Source: Methyloligella sp.
GTDB taxonomy: Bacteria; Pseudomonadota; Alphaproteobacteria; Rhizobiales; JALUTE01
Assembly: GCA_027058255.1 (NCBI GenBank)
Contig: JALUTE010000476.1
Location: forward strand, 1 to 7,651
Length of the DNA stretch: 7,651 nucleotides
Direction of reading: 5' to 3'
Of the stretch, positions 1 to 7,200 are shown in pieces. How positions within the stretch are numbered: position 1 is the stretch's first letter; every line of letters begins with the position of its first letter. The notes under the pieces were generated by a model. It saw only the letters and a list, made by a program, of their open reading frames with translations. It made no database searches and was not told the DNA's origin. Both the position numbers and the translations under genes were made by a program.

Positions 1-365
1 ACTACGGCACGGCGCGCTGCGATTTCCCCGGCGGGGATGCGCGCACGCTCTATCACTCCATCCAGCGCATTCTCGCCCTTCCCGACGAGACGCGCCTCTT
101 TCTCTGCCACGACTACCTCCCCAGGGAGGGGCGCTCGGAGCATGCCTTCGAGACGACGGTCGCGGAGCAGAAGCGCAATGTGATGGTGGCGGGGCTCGAC
201 GAGGAGGCGTTCGTGGCCCTGCGCGAGGGGCGCGACAAGACCCTCTCCGCGCCCGCGCTTCTCTACCCCTCCCTGCAGGTCAACATTCGCGCCGGCCGCA
301 TGCCTCCGGCGGAGGACAATGGCGTCACCTATCTAAAGACGCCCGTTCGCGACGCCGCGGGCTGA
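1..365 (+). CDS. MBL-fold metallohydrolase, persulfide dioxygenase (ETHE1/Blh)-like, C-terminal part
   Basis: This is the last 120 codons of a metallo-beta-lactamase-fold protein; the start lies left of the window. The frame begins at base 3 and ends with TGA at 363-365. The segment GTARCDFPGGDARTLYHS matches the family region whose Asp (in CDF) is a metal ligand, equivalent to the iron-binding Asp of human ETHE1. It is followed by LPDETRLFLCHDY, whose His is the last conserved MBL-fold histidine, and by a TTVAEQKRNV segment typical of the ETHE1/Blh/YcbL-like group. Proteins of this group act in the cytoplasm or organelles; the best known oxidise glutathione persulfide to sulfite with a mononuclear iron, and others are glyoxalase II-like thioesterases. 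The HxHxDH motif that would help separate these options is outside the window, so the exact substrate is inferred. The protein ends in a short Pro/Val-rich tail (YLKTPVRDAAG). The gene converges on the clc gene and probably ends at the hairpin at 397-430. The MBL fold is secure; the dioxygenase assignment is only likely. Confidence 0.85.
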   Translation, partial: YGTARCDFPGGDARTLYHSIQRILALPDETRLFLCHDYLPREGRSEHAFETTVAEQKRNVMVAGLDEEAFVALREGRDKTLSAPALLYPSLQVNIRAGRMPPAEDNGVTYLKTPVRDAAG

Positions 366-396
366 TCCGCCCGGGGCGCGGGACGGCGGCCGATCG

Positions 397-430
397 GAAA
401 AGGCGGGGCCTTGCGGGGCGCCGCCTTTTC
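397..430. terminator. Bidirectional intrinsic terminator between convergent genes
   Basis: A 10-bp perfect inverted repeat, GAAAAGGCGG at 397-406 and CCGCCTTTTC at 421-430, encloses a 14-base GC-rich loop. Four A residues on the left arm and four T residues on the right arm give a short U-tract in the RNA whichever strand is transcribed. It lies 31 bases after the TGA of the MBL hydrolase gene and 51 bases beyond the stop of the leftward clc gene, so one hairpin could serve both. The U-tract is short and is part of the stem, so termination efficiency is uncertain. Confidence 0.7.
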
Positions 431-470
431 TCATGACTCATGCGTGCCTTGCCGGATCGGCGGGATGGAC

Positions 471-482
471 AGCCACGTGGCT
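471..482. repeat. 12-bp perfect palindrome at the clc stop codon
   Basis: AGCCACGTGGCT reads identically on both strands, and its last base is part of the clc stop codon (TCA at 482-484 on the plus strand). It has no loop and no U-tract, so it does not look like a terminator by itself. It may be chance in a GC-rich context or a binding site of unknown purpose. An 11-base palindrome with one central base (CATGA-C-TCATG) lies close by at 432-442. Confidence 0.35.
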
Positions 483-2191
483 CAGCGATGCTCCTCCTCA
501 TGCGCCTCGATCAGCGCGGCGTTGAGGGCCCTGAGCGCCTCCACCTGATCGGCCCAGGCGATGATCTCTCGCGGTGCCTCGCCGCGCACCACGGCGATGC
601 GCGAGCGGCCTGACCGTGCAAAGGCCCGGAGCGCCGCCTCCACCGTGTCGTCCTCCAGAAGCCAGGGGCGCTCCTCCCCCTCGCCCTCGCCGAGCGGCTC
701 CGGACGCTCTCCCTCCTCGAGGGACGTGGCAAAATCCGCGACCCGGAGCCGGCGCATGATCTGCGCCTGCGGCCCGTGCTGGAGAACGAGGCCGCGCGTC
801 TCCAACTGCCAGTGGAAGAAGCTGCGGCCGTGGATCGCCTGGCTCAGCCCGGTGGCGATCGAGACGACCAGCAGGAGCGCGATGGTGACGTGATAGTCGC
901 CCGAGAGCTCGAAGGCGATGAGGGTGGTGGAGATGGGAGCGCCGAGCACGGCCGCCGCAACCCCGCCCATGCCGAGCGTGGCATAGAGCCCGGCACCGGA
1001 GGTGGTCGCGGGAAAGAGATGCGCCACGGCGATGCCGAAGGCGCCGCCGGCCATGGCGCCGAGATAGAGGGAGGGGGAGAAGACGCCGCCGCCGAAGCGG
1101 CTCGCCAGCGTGATGGCCGTCGCCGCCATCTTGGCGAGGAGCAGGGCGAGCAGAACGGAGATCGGGAACTGCGCCTTGAGCGCAAGATCGGTCGAATCGT
1201 AGCCGACGCCCAGCACCTGCGGCCAGAACACGGCGATCGCGCCGACCATCAACCCGCCGATGACGGGGCGCGTCCAGAACGGCAGGTCCACGCTCCAGGC
1301 GAGGCGCTCGGTGCTCATCAGCGCGAACTGGAAGAGGATCGCCACGAGCGCCGAGACGAGGCCGAGGAGCGCAAAGGCGGGAAACTCCCACAGCGACGTG
1401 ATGGTCTGCGGCTCCAGAATGAAGGCCGGGAAATCCCCGAAATGGTGGCGCATGATGACGGTGCCGGCCACCGAGGAGATCACGATCGGCACGAAGGCCC
1501 GCAGCGCATAATGGCCGAGAATGACCTCGTGAGCGAAGAGCACGCCCGCGAGCGGGGCGTTGAAGGAGGCGGAGACGGCCGCGGCGACACCGGCGGCGAG
1601 CAGGGTGCGCCGGGCATGGGCTGGCAGATCGAAGGTGTTCTCCAGCATCGAGGCAATGGCGGCACCGAGATGCACCACCGGCCCCTCGCGCCCGGCGCTC
1701 GCTCCCATGCCGAGCGAGAAGGCCGAGACGACCGCGCTCCACAGCCCGTCCCGCGGGGCGATCCGGCAATCATGGATCGCGCGCGCCTCGATGACATCGG
1801 CAACCGCGTGGGGGCGACGGTCCGGCATGAGCCGGGGCAGGGCCAGGCCGATGACGAGGCCGCAGGCCGCGGGCGCGAGCAGGATCACCCACCAGGGCTG
1901 GCCCGTGGCGGCCTCGAAGACCCGCTCGCTCATGGTCCCGAGCCAGGGCAACTGGAAGAGTCCGATCGCGAGTCGGAAGAGAATGGCCGCATAGGCCACG
2001 CAGATGCCGACCACGAGCGCGACCACCCAGACCAGGGGCTGGCGCTCCTCGCTCCAGCGGTGGAGATTGGGGCGGATGTGGTCGCGCAACACGGCCGCCA
2101 TCGCCGCCGCGATCCGGCCCCAGTGACCGCTCTGCCGGCGTGAGTCCGCCGCGGGGGATGGCTTTCCCTCCAACGCTCTCCTCCTTGCCAT
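482..2191 (-). CDS. ClC-family voltage-gated chloride channel/transporter with degenerate CBS-like C-terminus
   Basis: This is an integral inner-membrane anion channel or H+/Cl- antiporter of 569 residues counted from the ATG at 2191; a GTG lies one codon upstream at 2194. An AAGG sits only two bases before the ATG, too close for an ideal ribosome binding site, so a later start such as Met31 is possible. Hydrophobic segments run from about residue 52 to 450. The ClC signatures are GREGP at 167-171, with the gating glutamate E169; FNAPLAG at 210-216; GGVFSPSL at 368-375; and GAPIS at 417-421. The first selectivity loop, usually GSGIP or GHGVP, reads PHAVA at 127-131. Aligned by eye to E. coli ClcA, the internal proton glutamate (E203) is Val223 and the central tyrosine (Y445) is Phe459. 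Residues about 473-555 resemble one weak CBS-type regulatory domain, interrupted by an acidic GEGEGEE stretch (501-507). The gene is divergent from asmA and converges with the MBL hydrolase gene. The family is certain; channel or exchanger activity is not. Confidence 0.95.
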   Translation of the reverse strand: MARRRALEGKPSPAADSRRQSGHWGRIAAAMAAVLRDHIRPNLHRWSEERQPLVWVVALVVGICVAYAAILFRLAIGLFQLPWLGTMSERVFEAATGQPWWVILLAPAACGLVIGLALPRLMPDRRPHAVADVIEARAIHDCRIAPRDGLWSAVVSAFSLGMGASAGREGPVVHLGAAIASMLENTFDLPAHARRTLLAAGVAAAVSASFNAPLAGVLFAHEVILGHYALRAFVPIVISSVAGTVIMRHHFGDFPAFILEPQTITSLWEFPAFALLGLVSALVAILFQFALMSTERLAWSVDLPFWTRPVIGGLMVGAIAVFWPQVLGVGYDSTDLALKAQFPISVLLALLLAKMAATAITLASRFGGGVFSPSLYLGAMAGGAFGIAVAHLFPATTSGAGLYATLGMGGVAAAVLGAPISTTLIAFELSGDYHVTIALLLVVSIATGLSQAIHGRSFFHWQLETRGLVLQHGPQAQIMRRLRVADFATSLEEGERPEPLGEGEGEERPWLLEDDTVEAALRAFARSGRSRIAVVRGEAPREIIAWADQVEALRALNAALIEAHEEEHR

Positions 2192-2456
2192 CACCTTATC
2201 GTCATCGCGTCTCGCGCGCGCATGCCGTCGCGCACATGTTCGTTAACGCAAAATGGGTATCCCATGATGGCCCGGCCTGTGCCATAAAGATTTGCCATAG
2301 TCACGCAGCGGCGTCCTGCCTGCCGGGCGGGGCAGAGGCGCACGCATCCGAGGCCCCGACTTCGCGTGGGCGAGGATGTCGCTTCGCCCGCCGCTTCATC
2401 GGGGCGGGTCCTCCCGAAAAGCGCCGGGTGTTCGGGTCAGCACGGGGTGTGCCGAG
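2192..2456. promoter_or_regulatory. Divergent clc/asmA intergenic region
   Basis: These roughly 265 bases separate the divergent clc and asmA genes and should contain both promoters. The middle part (about 2240-2300) is visibly richer in A/T than the flanks. It holds an inverted repeat ATGGG-TAT-CCCAT at 2253-2265 and two direct copies of TGCCATA at 2280-2286 and 2293-2299, 13 bases apart start to start. I could not fit a convincing -35/-10 pair on either strand, so no promoter is placed exactly. GGGG at 2444-2447 is a plausible Shine-Dalgarno sequence, 9 bases before the chosen GTG start of asmA. An in-frame open stretch from an ATG at 2376 runs into asmA and could be an N-terminal extension, but it encodes an Arg/Gly/Pro-rich segment unlike the family. 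Confidence 0.5.
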
Positions 2457-5400
2457 GTGAATGGATTTCTCCTATTTGTCGCAGGCTTGATCGCCCTCGT
2501 TCTGGGCGTGCTCTTCGCTGCGCCGCTCGTGATCGACTGGAACGATTATCGCGATGTTTTCGCGGTCCAGGCCTCCAAGCTCGTCGGGCGCGAGGTGCGG
2601 GTCGGGGGCGATGTCAATCTTCGCCTGCTGCCGGCCCCTTACGTGCGCTTCGAGAATGTCCGCATCGCCGACGAGAATGGCCGTTTCGCCAAGCCGTTCC
2701 TGCGCATGGACCGCTTCACCATGTGGCTGTCCATCCCGCCCCTCCTGCAAGGCCGCATCGAGGCACGCGAGATCGAGCTCACGCGCCCGCGCCTGCGCCT
2801 TGCCATCGACGAGACCGGCAAGGGCAATTGGCAGGGACTCGGCGGGGGCGAGATGGCGCTGCCTTTCGTGCCCAAGGAGGTGGCCCTCAAGGCTGTGGAC
2901 ATTGCCAATGGGCGAATCACGCTGGAATCGGCCCTGGGCGACGAGCTTCTGCGCCTCGAGTCCATCACCGGCACGCTTTCGGCACCGGCGCTTCAGGGAC
3001 CCTTCAAGTTCCGCGGCACCTTCGCCTCCGGCGGTAAGACTCGCCATGTCCGCTTTTCCACCGGTCACACCCAGCCCGGGGGTGGCACATTGGTCAAGGG
3101 GCTGGTGCGCGCCGAGGGTGCCGGCAACCGCTATGCCTTCGATGGCCGGCTTTTCGATCTCTTCGGCCAGCCGCGCCTGGAGGGGACATTGTCTGCCACG
3201 CTTCCGCTTGCTGCGCTCACGGGAAAGGCCGGCGGTCCGGCAGGGGCGGAAGGCGACGGCCTGGAGGTGAAGGCCCGCATGAAAGTGGATGTTGCGGGGC
3301 TGCGCCTCGATGACATCGCCTTTTCCTTCCAGCGCGACGGCCGGCCGCAGTCCATATCCGGCATGGCGGTGGCGCAGTGGGTCGAGGGCACGAAGATCCG
3401 CGCCAATCTGCATGCCCGCTGGCTCGACCTCGATCAGCTCCTGGGCCTCGAGAAGGGCGTGGCGCCCATGCGCGCGCTGGCCGGTCTTGCTGGGCGCTTC
3501 GCCAGCCTCTTTCCCGAGCGCGCCCATGGCGCGCTCACCGTCGGCATCGAGCAGGCCAATTTCGGGGGTGAGACGGTCACCGGGGTCGCGCTCGAGGTGG
3601 AGAGGAACGGCGAGGTGCTGACGATTCGCCGGCTTGCCGCGGGCCTGCCGGGCGCGAGCCACGTGCGGGTCTCGGGCACGCTCGCCGAGGACGAGGGCGA
3701 GGGCGAGGGCGAGGAAGCGTCCCCGCGTTTCGAGGGGACGCTGCAACTGCGCGGGCACAATGTCGCCCGGCTCCTGTCCTGGGTTGCGCCCGGACAGGGG
3801 GTGGAGCGGGTCAAGGCCGTGCGGGACGGCTATTTCGCCCTGTCCGGGCGGCTCACCCTCGCGCGGCAAGGCTGGTCCATTGAGCGCGCGCGGGGCGAGT
3901 TTGCCGAGACGGTGTTCAACGGGCTCGCCCGCTATGCGCGCGGCGCGGGAAAGCGTACCCTGACCCTGCGGCTCGACAGCGACCGGCTCGACCTCGCAGC
4001 ACTTGGGGCACTCGACCTGCCCGCTCTGACGATTGCCGATCTTCGGGACCTCCTTGCCAGCCAGGCCAAGGCCAGGCGTGCTGGCAAGGCGGCGACAGGC
4101 GCAACACCCGCTCCGCGCCCCTTGCGCCGGCTGGTCGCCATGGCGCGCGGCCTCGGGCGGGTCGATCTTGCGGTGCGCATCGGCCATTTGCGGCTCAAGG
4201 ATGGCAGCCTGCGCAACGTCTCCGCCGCGCTGGGGCTCAAGGACGGTGCCCTGGCGGTTCGGCGGCTGAGTCTGCAGACGGACACCGGGCTCGAGATCGG
4301 TCTCGATGGCACGCTGGGCCCGGTCGGGGGCGCCGATCCGCGGGGCATTCTCCGCCTCACCCTCGAGGCGCGCCAGGTCGCTGCGCTCGGTGCGCTGGAG
4401 CGCTTTCTCGCCCTGCCGCCTGCCCTTGGCGCCGCAGAGCGCGAGGCGCTGGTGCCCTTGCGTCTCGCCGGCACCTTGACCATCGGCCGGCGCGGCAAGG
4501 GCACGGCCGACCTCGTCATGGACGGGGCTGCCCGTGACAGCCACACCTCGCTGATCCTGCGCTATGACGGCGACTTCTCCCGGCTTGCCACCGGGCGGGT
4601 GGATCTGACCGCCGTCATGGAGAACCTGTCCGGCTCACGCCTCCTGGCGCAGCTCTTCCCGCGCATTGGCAAGCTCGGCCCCGGCGCCCCTGCGACCGGC
4701 CCTCGTCCCGAGCGGTCGCGGGTGGTCGGTGTCGCCACCGCAGGGGCGGGACGGCTCTCGGTGCGCCTGAGCGGCGTTCCCGCCGAGGGCATGTCGTCCG
4801 TCGTGCGCATTCAGTCCGCGCCCCTTGCCGGCGCCTGGGACGGCCGGATCACCGTCACCGAGGCTGGAATCGGGGCCAAGGGCCGGATTGCCCTGGCGGC
4901 GACCAGCGGCACCCATGCGCTCGCCCTGGTCGGATTGGAGCGCGCTTTCGATTTGTCGCGTGCGCCGCTTGCCCTGGAGGCCCAGATCGGCAAGGAGGGG
5001 AAAGCGCTGCGCCTGAGCGATGTCCGGCTCAGTCTTGCCGGTGTGAATGTGGGTGGCGAAGGGGTCATCGACTGGAAGGGCGAGCGGACACGGATCGACG
5101 TCTCGGCCCGCGCGGCGCGCGCCTCGCTGGCGAAGCTGCTGGCGGCAATCGTCTCTCGCCGCGACACGGGTGCCAATCCGGCCGCAGCGCTGCGCGGCCC
5201 CGTGGCGGAGAGCGGGGCGCCGGGCGCAACGCCGGGCGCAGCGCCCATCTGGACCGACGCGCCCTTCGATCTCGCCCTGGTGAAGACCTATGCAGGCGCG
5301 ATCCGGCTGGATGCCGGCCGGATCGAGATGCTTGACGGGCTTGGCCTTGCGCGTGGGCGCATCGAGGCGCGTTTCGGCGGTGGCAAGTTGGATCTCGATG

Positions 5401-6674
5401 TGGCGGGGCGGGCACTCGGCGGAACCGTGCGGGCGAAGCTTGCGGTCGCTGCGCGCACGGCGGGAGCCGCGGTCAAGGGCGAGCTCCAGCTTTCGGGTGT
5501 CGATCTGGCCGCGTTCACGCCTGCCGGAGGGCAGCCGGCGCCCGGCAGGCGGGCCCAGGGGCGCGTTACGCTGAGGCTTGCCGCGCAGGGCCAGGGCCTG
5601 AGCCCGCGCGGCGCCGTCGCCGTGCTCAACGGCAAGGGACGCATGGTCATCGGCCCCGGCCGGCTCGAGCGCTTCTCCCCCGACGCGCTGGCCAGCGCCG
5701 CCCGCGCCCTGGTGGCACGCTCCGGCAGGAAGATCGCCGCCGAGGACGTCGCCTCCGCTCTCGCCGAGCGTCTGGCCGAGGGGGCCTTCCCCCTGCCGGT
5801 GCGTGACATTCCGCTCACCATAGCCGATGGCGTGATCCGGGCGCAGCCGGTGACCTTCGAGGCGGGAAAGACGCGCCTTGCGATCCGCACATTCGTCGAC
5901 CTCTCCAGTCTCGCCGTGGACAGCGAATGGACGCTGAGAAGCGACGAGATGCTGGGGACACGCAGCGTCGGGGCAAGCGGGCAGGCTGTTGCGAGCGCGC
6001 CGGCACCGCGCGATGGCGGTGCGCCATCGCCCGCCACCACCGCACGGCCCGCAACGCCGCAACCCCTGCCCCCAGTGGTTCTGGTCTATGCCGGCCCCGT
6101 GACGCGCCTCGCCCGCCTCGCGCCACGGATCGACGCCGAGCAGCTCGCCCGAGAGCTCACCGTGCGCCGAATGGAACTCGATGTCGCCCGTTTGGAGGAG
6201 TTGCGCCGGCAGGACGAGCAGCGCCGCGCCCGGTTGGAAGCCGAGCGGGCAAGGGCCGCCGAGGAGGCGCGTCGGCGTGCCATCGAGGCCCTCACGGCGC
6301 CTCTTGGCGGGCAAGGGGAGGGCGCCTCCGGGCCGCCATCTCCGCAAGCCGGTGGGCCGCCCGGCCGTGCCCCCGGCACGGGCGCTGATGCGGCGCTCTC
6401 GCCGCCCCGGCTCGTCCTGCCGCCCGCAACGCCTGGCCTTGCCGCGGGCCCGGCCGCCATTGGTGGTGCGCTCGGCGCCCGGGAATGGCGCTCGGAGGTC
6501 GTGCCGGGCAGCGCCAGGGCCGCAGGCGCGGGCCTTCCTCCAGGCGTCGCACTGCCGCCGGGCGCGACCACGGGCACCGCCCGTGAGCACAAGCCCCATG
6601 CGCGTGAGCGCCGCCGCCGCGCCAGGCCCCGCCCTGCCTACAAGACGGACTTCTCCGCCTTCGATGGCGGTTGA
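2457..6674 (+). CDS. AsmA-family protein, very large, with charged helix and low-complexity tail
   Basis: AsmA-family proteins are anchored in the inner membrane, with a long beta-rich periplasmic part. They resemble TamB/YhdP/VPS13 bridge proteins and are linked to phospholipid transport and outer-membrane homeostasis; the role here is inferred. The GTG start at 2457 (1405 residues) is chosen because VNGFLLFVAGLIALVLG then opens the protein, as in other alphaproteobacterial members, with GGGG 9 bases upstream; the ATG at 2376 would add 27 atypical residues. One membrane helix spans about residues 4-26 and is followed by DWNDYRDVF and the N-terminal AsmA region (LVGREVRVGGDVNLRLLPAP, then a GNW motif). 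Repeated beta-strand-like segments fill the middle. An AsmA C-terminal domain covers about 935-1165. Residues about 1236-1279 form a highly charged Arg/Glu helix, probably a coiled coil, and 1280-1405 is a Pro/Gly/Ala-rich, probably disordered tail ending KTDFSAFDGG. An acidic EGEGEGE insert lies near 410-420. No clear terminator follows. Confidence 0.92.
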   Translation: MNGFLLFVAGLIALVLGVLFAAPLVIDWNDYRDVFAVQASKLVGREVRVGGDVNLRLLPAPYVRFENVRIADENGRFAKPFLRMDRFTMWLSIPPLLQGRIEAREIELTRPRLRLAIDETGKGNWQGLGGGEMALPFVPKEVALKAVDIANGRITLESALGDELLRLESITGTLSAPALQGPFKFRGTFASGGKTRHVRFSTGHTQPGGGTLVKGLVRAEGAGNRYAFDGRLFDLFGQPRLEGTLSATLPLAALTGKAGGPAGAEGDGLEVKARMKVDVAGLRLDDIAFSFQRDGRPQSISGMAVAQWVEGTKIRANLHARWLDLDQLLGLEKGVAPMRALAGLAGRFASLFPERAHGALTVGIEQANFGGETVTGVALEVERNGEVLTIRRLAAGLPGASHVRVSGTLAEDEGEGEGEEASPRFEGTLQLRGHNVARLLSWVAPGQGVERVKAVRDGYFALSGRLTLARQGWSIERARGEFAETVFNGLARYARGAGKRTLTLRLDSDRLDLAALGALDLPALTIADLRDLLASQAKARRAGKAATGATPAPRPLRRLVAMARGLGRVDLAVRIGHLRLKDGSLRNVSAALGLKDGALAVRRLSLQTDTGLEIGLDGTLGPVGGADPRGILRLTLEARQVAALGALERFLALPPALGAAEREALVPLRLAGTLTIGRRGKGTADLVMDGAARDSHTSLILRYDGDFSRLATGRVDLTAVMENLSGSRLLAQLFPRIGKLGPGAPATGPRPERSRVVGVATAGAGRLSVRLSGVPAEGMSSVVRIQSAPLAGAWDGRITVTEAGIGAKGRIALAATSGTHALALVGLERAFDLSRAPLALEAQIGKEGKALRLSDVRLSLAGVNVGGEGVIDWKGERTRIDVSARAARASLAKLLAAIVSRRDTGANPAAALRGPVAESGAPGATPGAAPIWTDAPFDLALVKTYAGAIRLDAGRIEMLDGLGLARGRIEARFGGGKLDLDVAGRALGGTVRAKLAVAARTAGAAVKGELQLSGVDLAAFTPAGGQPAPGRRAQGRVTLRLAAQGQGLSPRGAVAVLNGKGRMVIGPGRLERFSPDALASAARALVARSGRKIAAEDVASALAERLAEGAFPLPVRDIPLTIADGVIRAQPVTFEAGKTRLAIRTFVDLSSLAVDSEWTLRSDEMLGTRSVGASGQAVASAPAPRDGGAPSPATTARPATPQPLPPVVLVYAGPVTRLARLAPRIDAEQLARELTVRRMELDVARLEELRRQDEQRRARLEAERARAAEEARRRAIEALTAPLGGQGEGASGPPSPQAGGPPGRAPGTGADAALSPPRLVLPPATPGLAAGPAAIGGALGAREWRSEVVPGSARAAGAGLPPGVALPPGATTGTAREHKPHARERRRRARPRPAYKTDFSAFDGG
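3693..3710 (+). repeat. Hexanucleotide microsatellite (GAGGGC)3 inside asmA
   Basis: Three perfect tandem copies of GAGGGC, followed by a partial GAGG, encode Glu-Gly repeats within an acidic stretch (DEGEGEGEE) of the AsmA protein. Because the unit is 6 bases, gain or loss of a copy keeps the reading frame and changes the protein by two residues. It sits in what looks like a loop between beta-strand segments, so length changes should be tolerated. Confidence 0.6.
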
Positions 6675-6769
6675 CGGCCGGCGGGCGCAAGACCTTGCCG
6701 GCACGAGCGGCTCCGGCGGATTCCGTGCGAGCCATGCTCCCGGTCGCATCCGCTCGCATGGCCATTCGA

Positions 6770-6789
6770 CATGACGGCACCATGACGGC
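6770..6789 (+). repeat. 9-bp direct repeat spaced one helical turn
   Basis: CATGACGGC occurs at 6770-6778 and again at 6781-6789, so the two copies start 11 bases apart. Repeats at this spacing place protein contacts on the same DNA face, as in some tandem operators. It lies about 95 bases after the asmA stop and over 400 bases before the next gene, so any regulatory role is speculative. Confidence 0.4.
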
Positions 6790-6817
6790 GCAAAGTATTC
6801 TGCACGGTCTCGCCGAC

Positions 6818-6837
6818 CTGTGGCAGAATTCCCACAG
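6818..6837. repeat. Inverted repeat CTGTGG/CCACAG
   Basis: A 6-bp perfect stem, CTGTGG at 6818-6823 and CCACAG at 6832-6837, encloses an 8-base loop (CAGAATTC). No run of T follows on either strand, so it is not a typical intrinsic terminator. It could be an operator-like dyad or a chance structure. Confidence 0.3.
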
Positions 6838-7070
6838 CTCTTCGCAAATATGCGCGTCCCACCTCACGTTTGGGTCATCCGGCAAGGTGGACGGGTTGCG
6901 CCGGAGCATGCGCGAAGGCAAACTTTCCGCACATCGGGACAAGCAGAGTCGAAGCGGCGGTAACAGCCGTGTGCACGTGCCTCGTGGCTCAGGCGGGGCG
7001 GCGCAGAAGAGTGTCCGATGGGGTTCACCGGTCGTCGTACGGGCTGCGCCGAATTCACAGCCTCGGGACT

Positions 7071-7085
7071 GCGGCTGAGAGCCGC
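7071..7085. repeat. Short GC-rich hairpin GCGGCT-GAG-AGCCGC
   Basis: A 6-bp perfect GC-rich stem with a 3-base loop lies in the gap 130 bases before the transpeptidase start. It lacks a following T-run. It would form a stable RNA hairpin if transcribed, either in a long leader of the transpeptidase mRNA or in the asmA 3' region. Confidence 0.35.
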
Positions 7086-7200
7086 TGTGCTGACTCCTCA
7101 CGCGGCGCTCGATACCAAGCGCCCGACATGGGGCTGCGAATGGGCCCGAGAGGGATATGCCAGTGGAAATGACGCCATCGTGCGCCATTCCCGATAATCA

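Noticed and set aside
776..2143. Long plus-strand open frame of about 455 codons opposite clc
   Set aside because: The translation is highly charged and rich in Gly/Arg/Glu/His/Asp with no recognisable domain, while the other strand encodes a clear ClC protein with family motifs. It is a by-product of GC-biased codon use.
2290..2320. TTGCCA at 2292-2297 as a -35 box for asmA
   Set aside because: No TATAAT-like hexamer lies 16-18 bases downstream; that region is GC-rich.
2376..2456. 27-residue N-terminal extension of the AsmA protein from the ATG at 2376
   Set aside because: It encodes an Arg/Pro/Gly-rich segment before the membrane helix that family members lack, and its only purine-rich stretch lies right against the ATG. 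The GTG at 2457 has better spacing to GGGG and gives a family-like start. The extension remains possible.
2472..4544. Minus-strand open frame of about 690 codons opposite asmA
   Set aside because: It mirrors the asmA codons, has no family resemblance and no ribosome binding site that stands out. AsmA motifs on the plus strand explain the region.
6677..6702. GCCGGC repeats just after the asmA stop as a terminator
   Set aside because: The 6-base arms are self-palindromic and separated by 14 bases, and no T-run follows. There is no support for intrinsic termination.
4635..6749. Minus-strand open frame of about 704 codons opposite the 3' half of asmA
   Set aside because: Arg/Gly/Ala-rich translation without domains. 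Long antisense frames are expected in GC-rich DNA opposite a long gene.
6671..7172. Overlapping open frames in the gap after asmA (6671-7078 and 6870-7172, plus strand)
   Set aside because: They begin at TTG codons without a good ribosome binding site, and their Arg/Ser/Cys-rich translations resemble no protein family.
7169..7198. ATGACG-N18-GATAAT as the promoter of the L,D-transpeptidase gene
   Set aside because: The -10 match is good but the -35 match is poor, and transcription would begin around 7205, inside the AGGGAG ribosome binding site. Kept only as a weak possibility.
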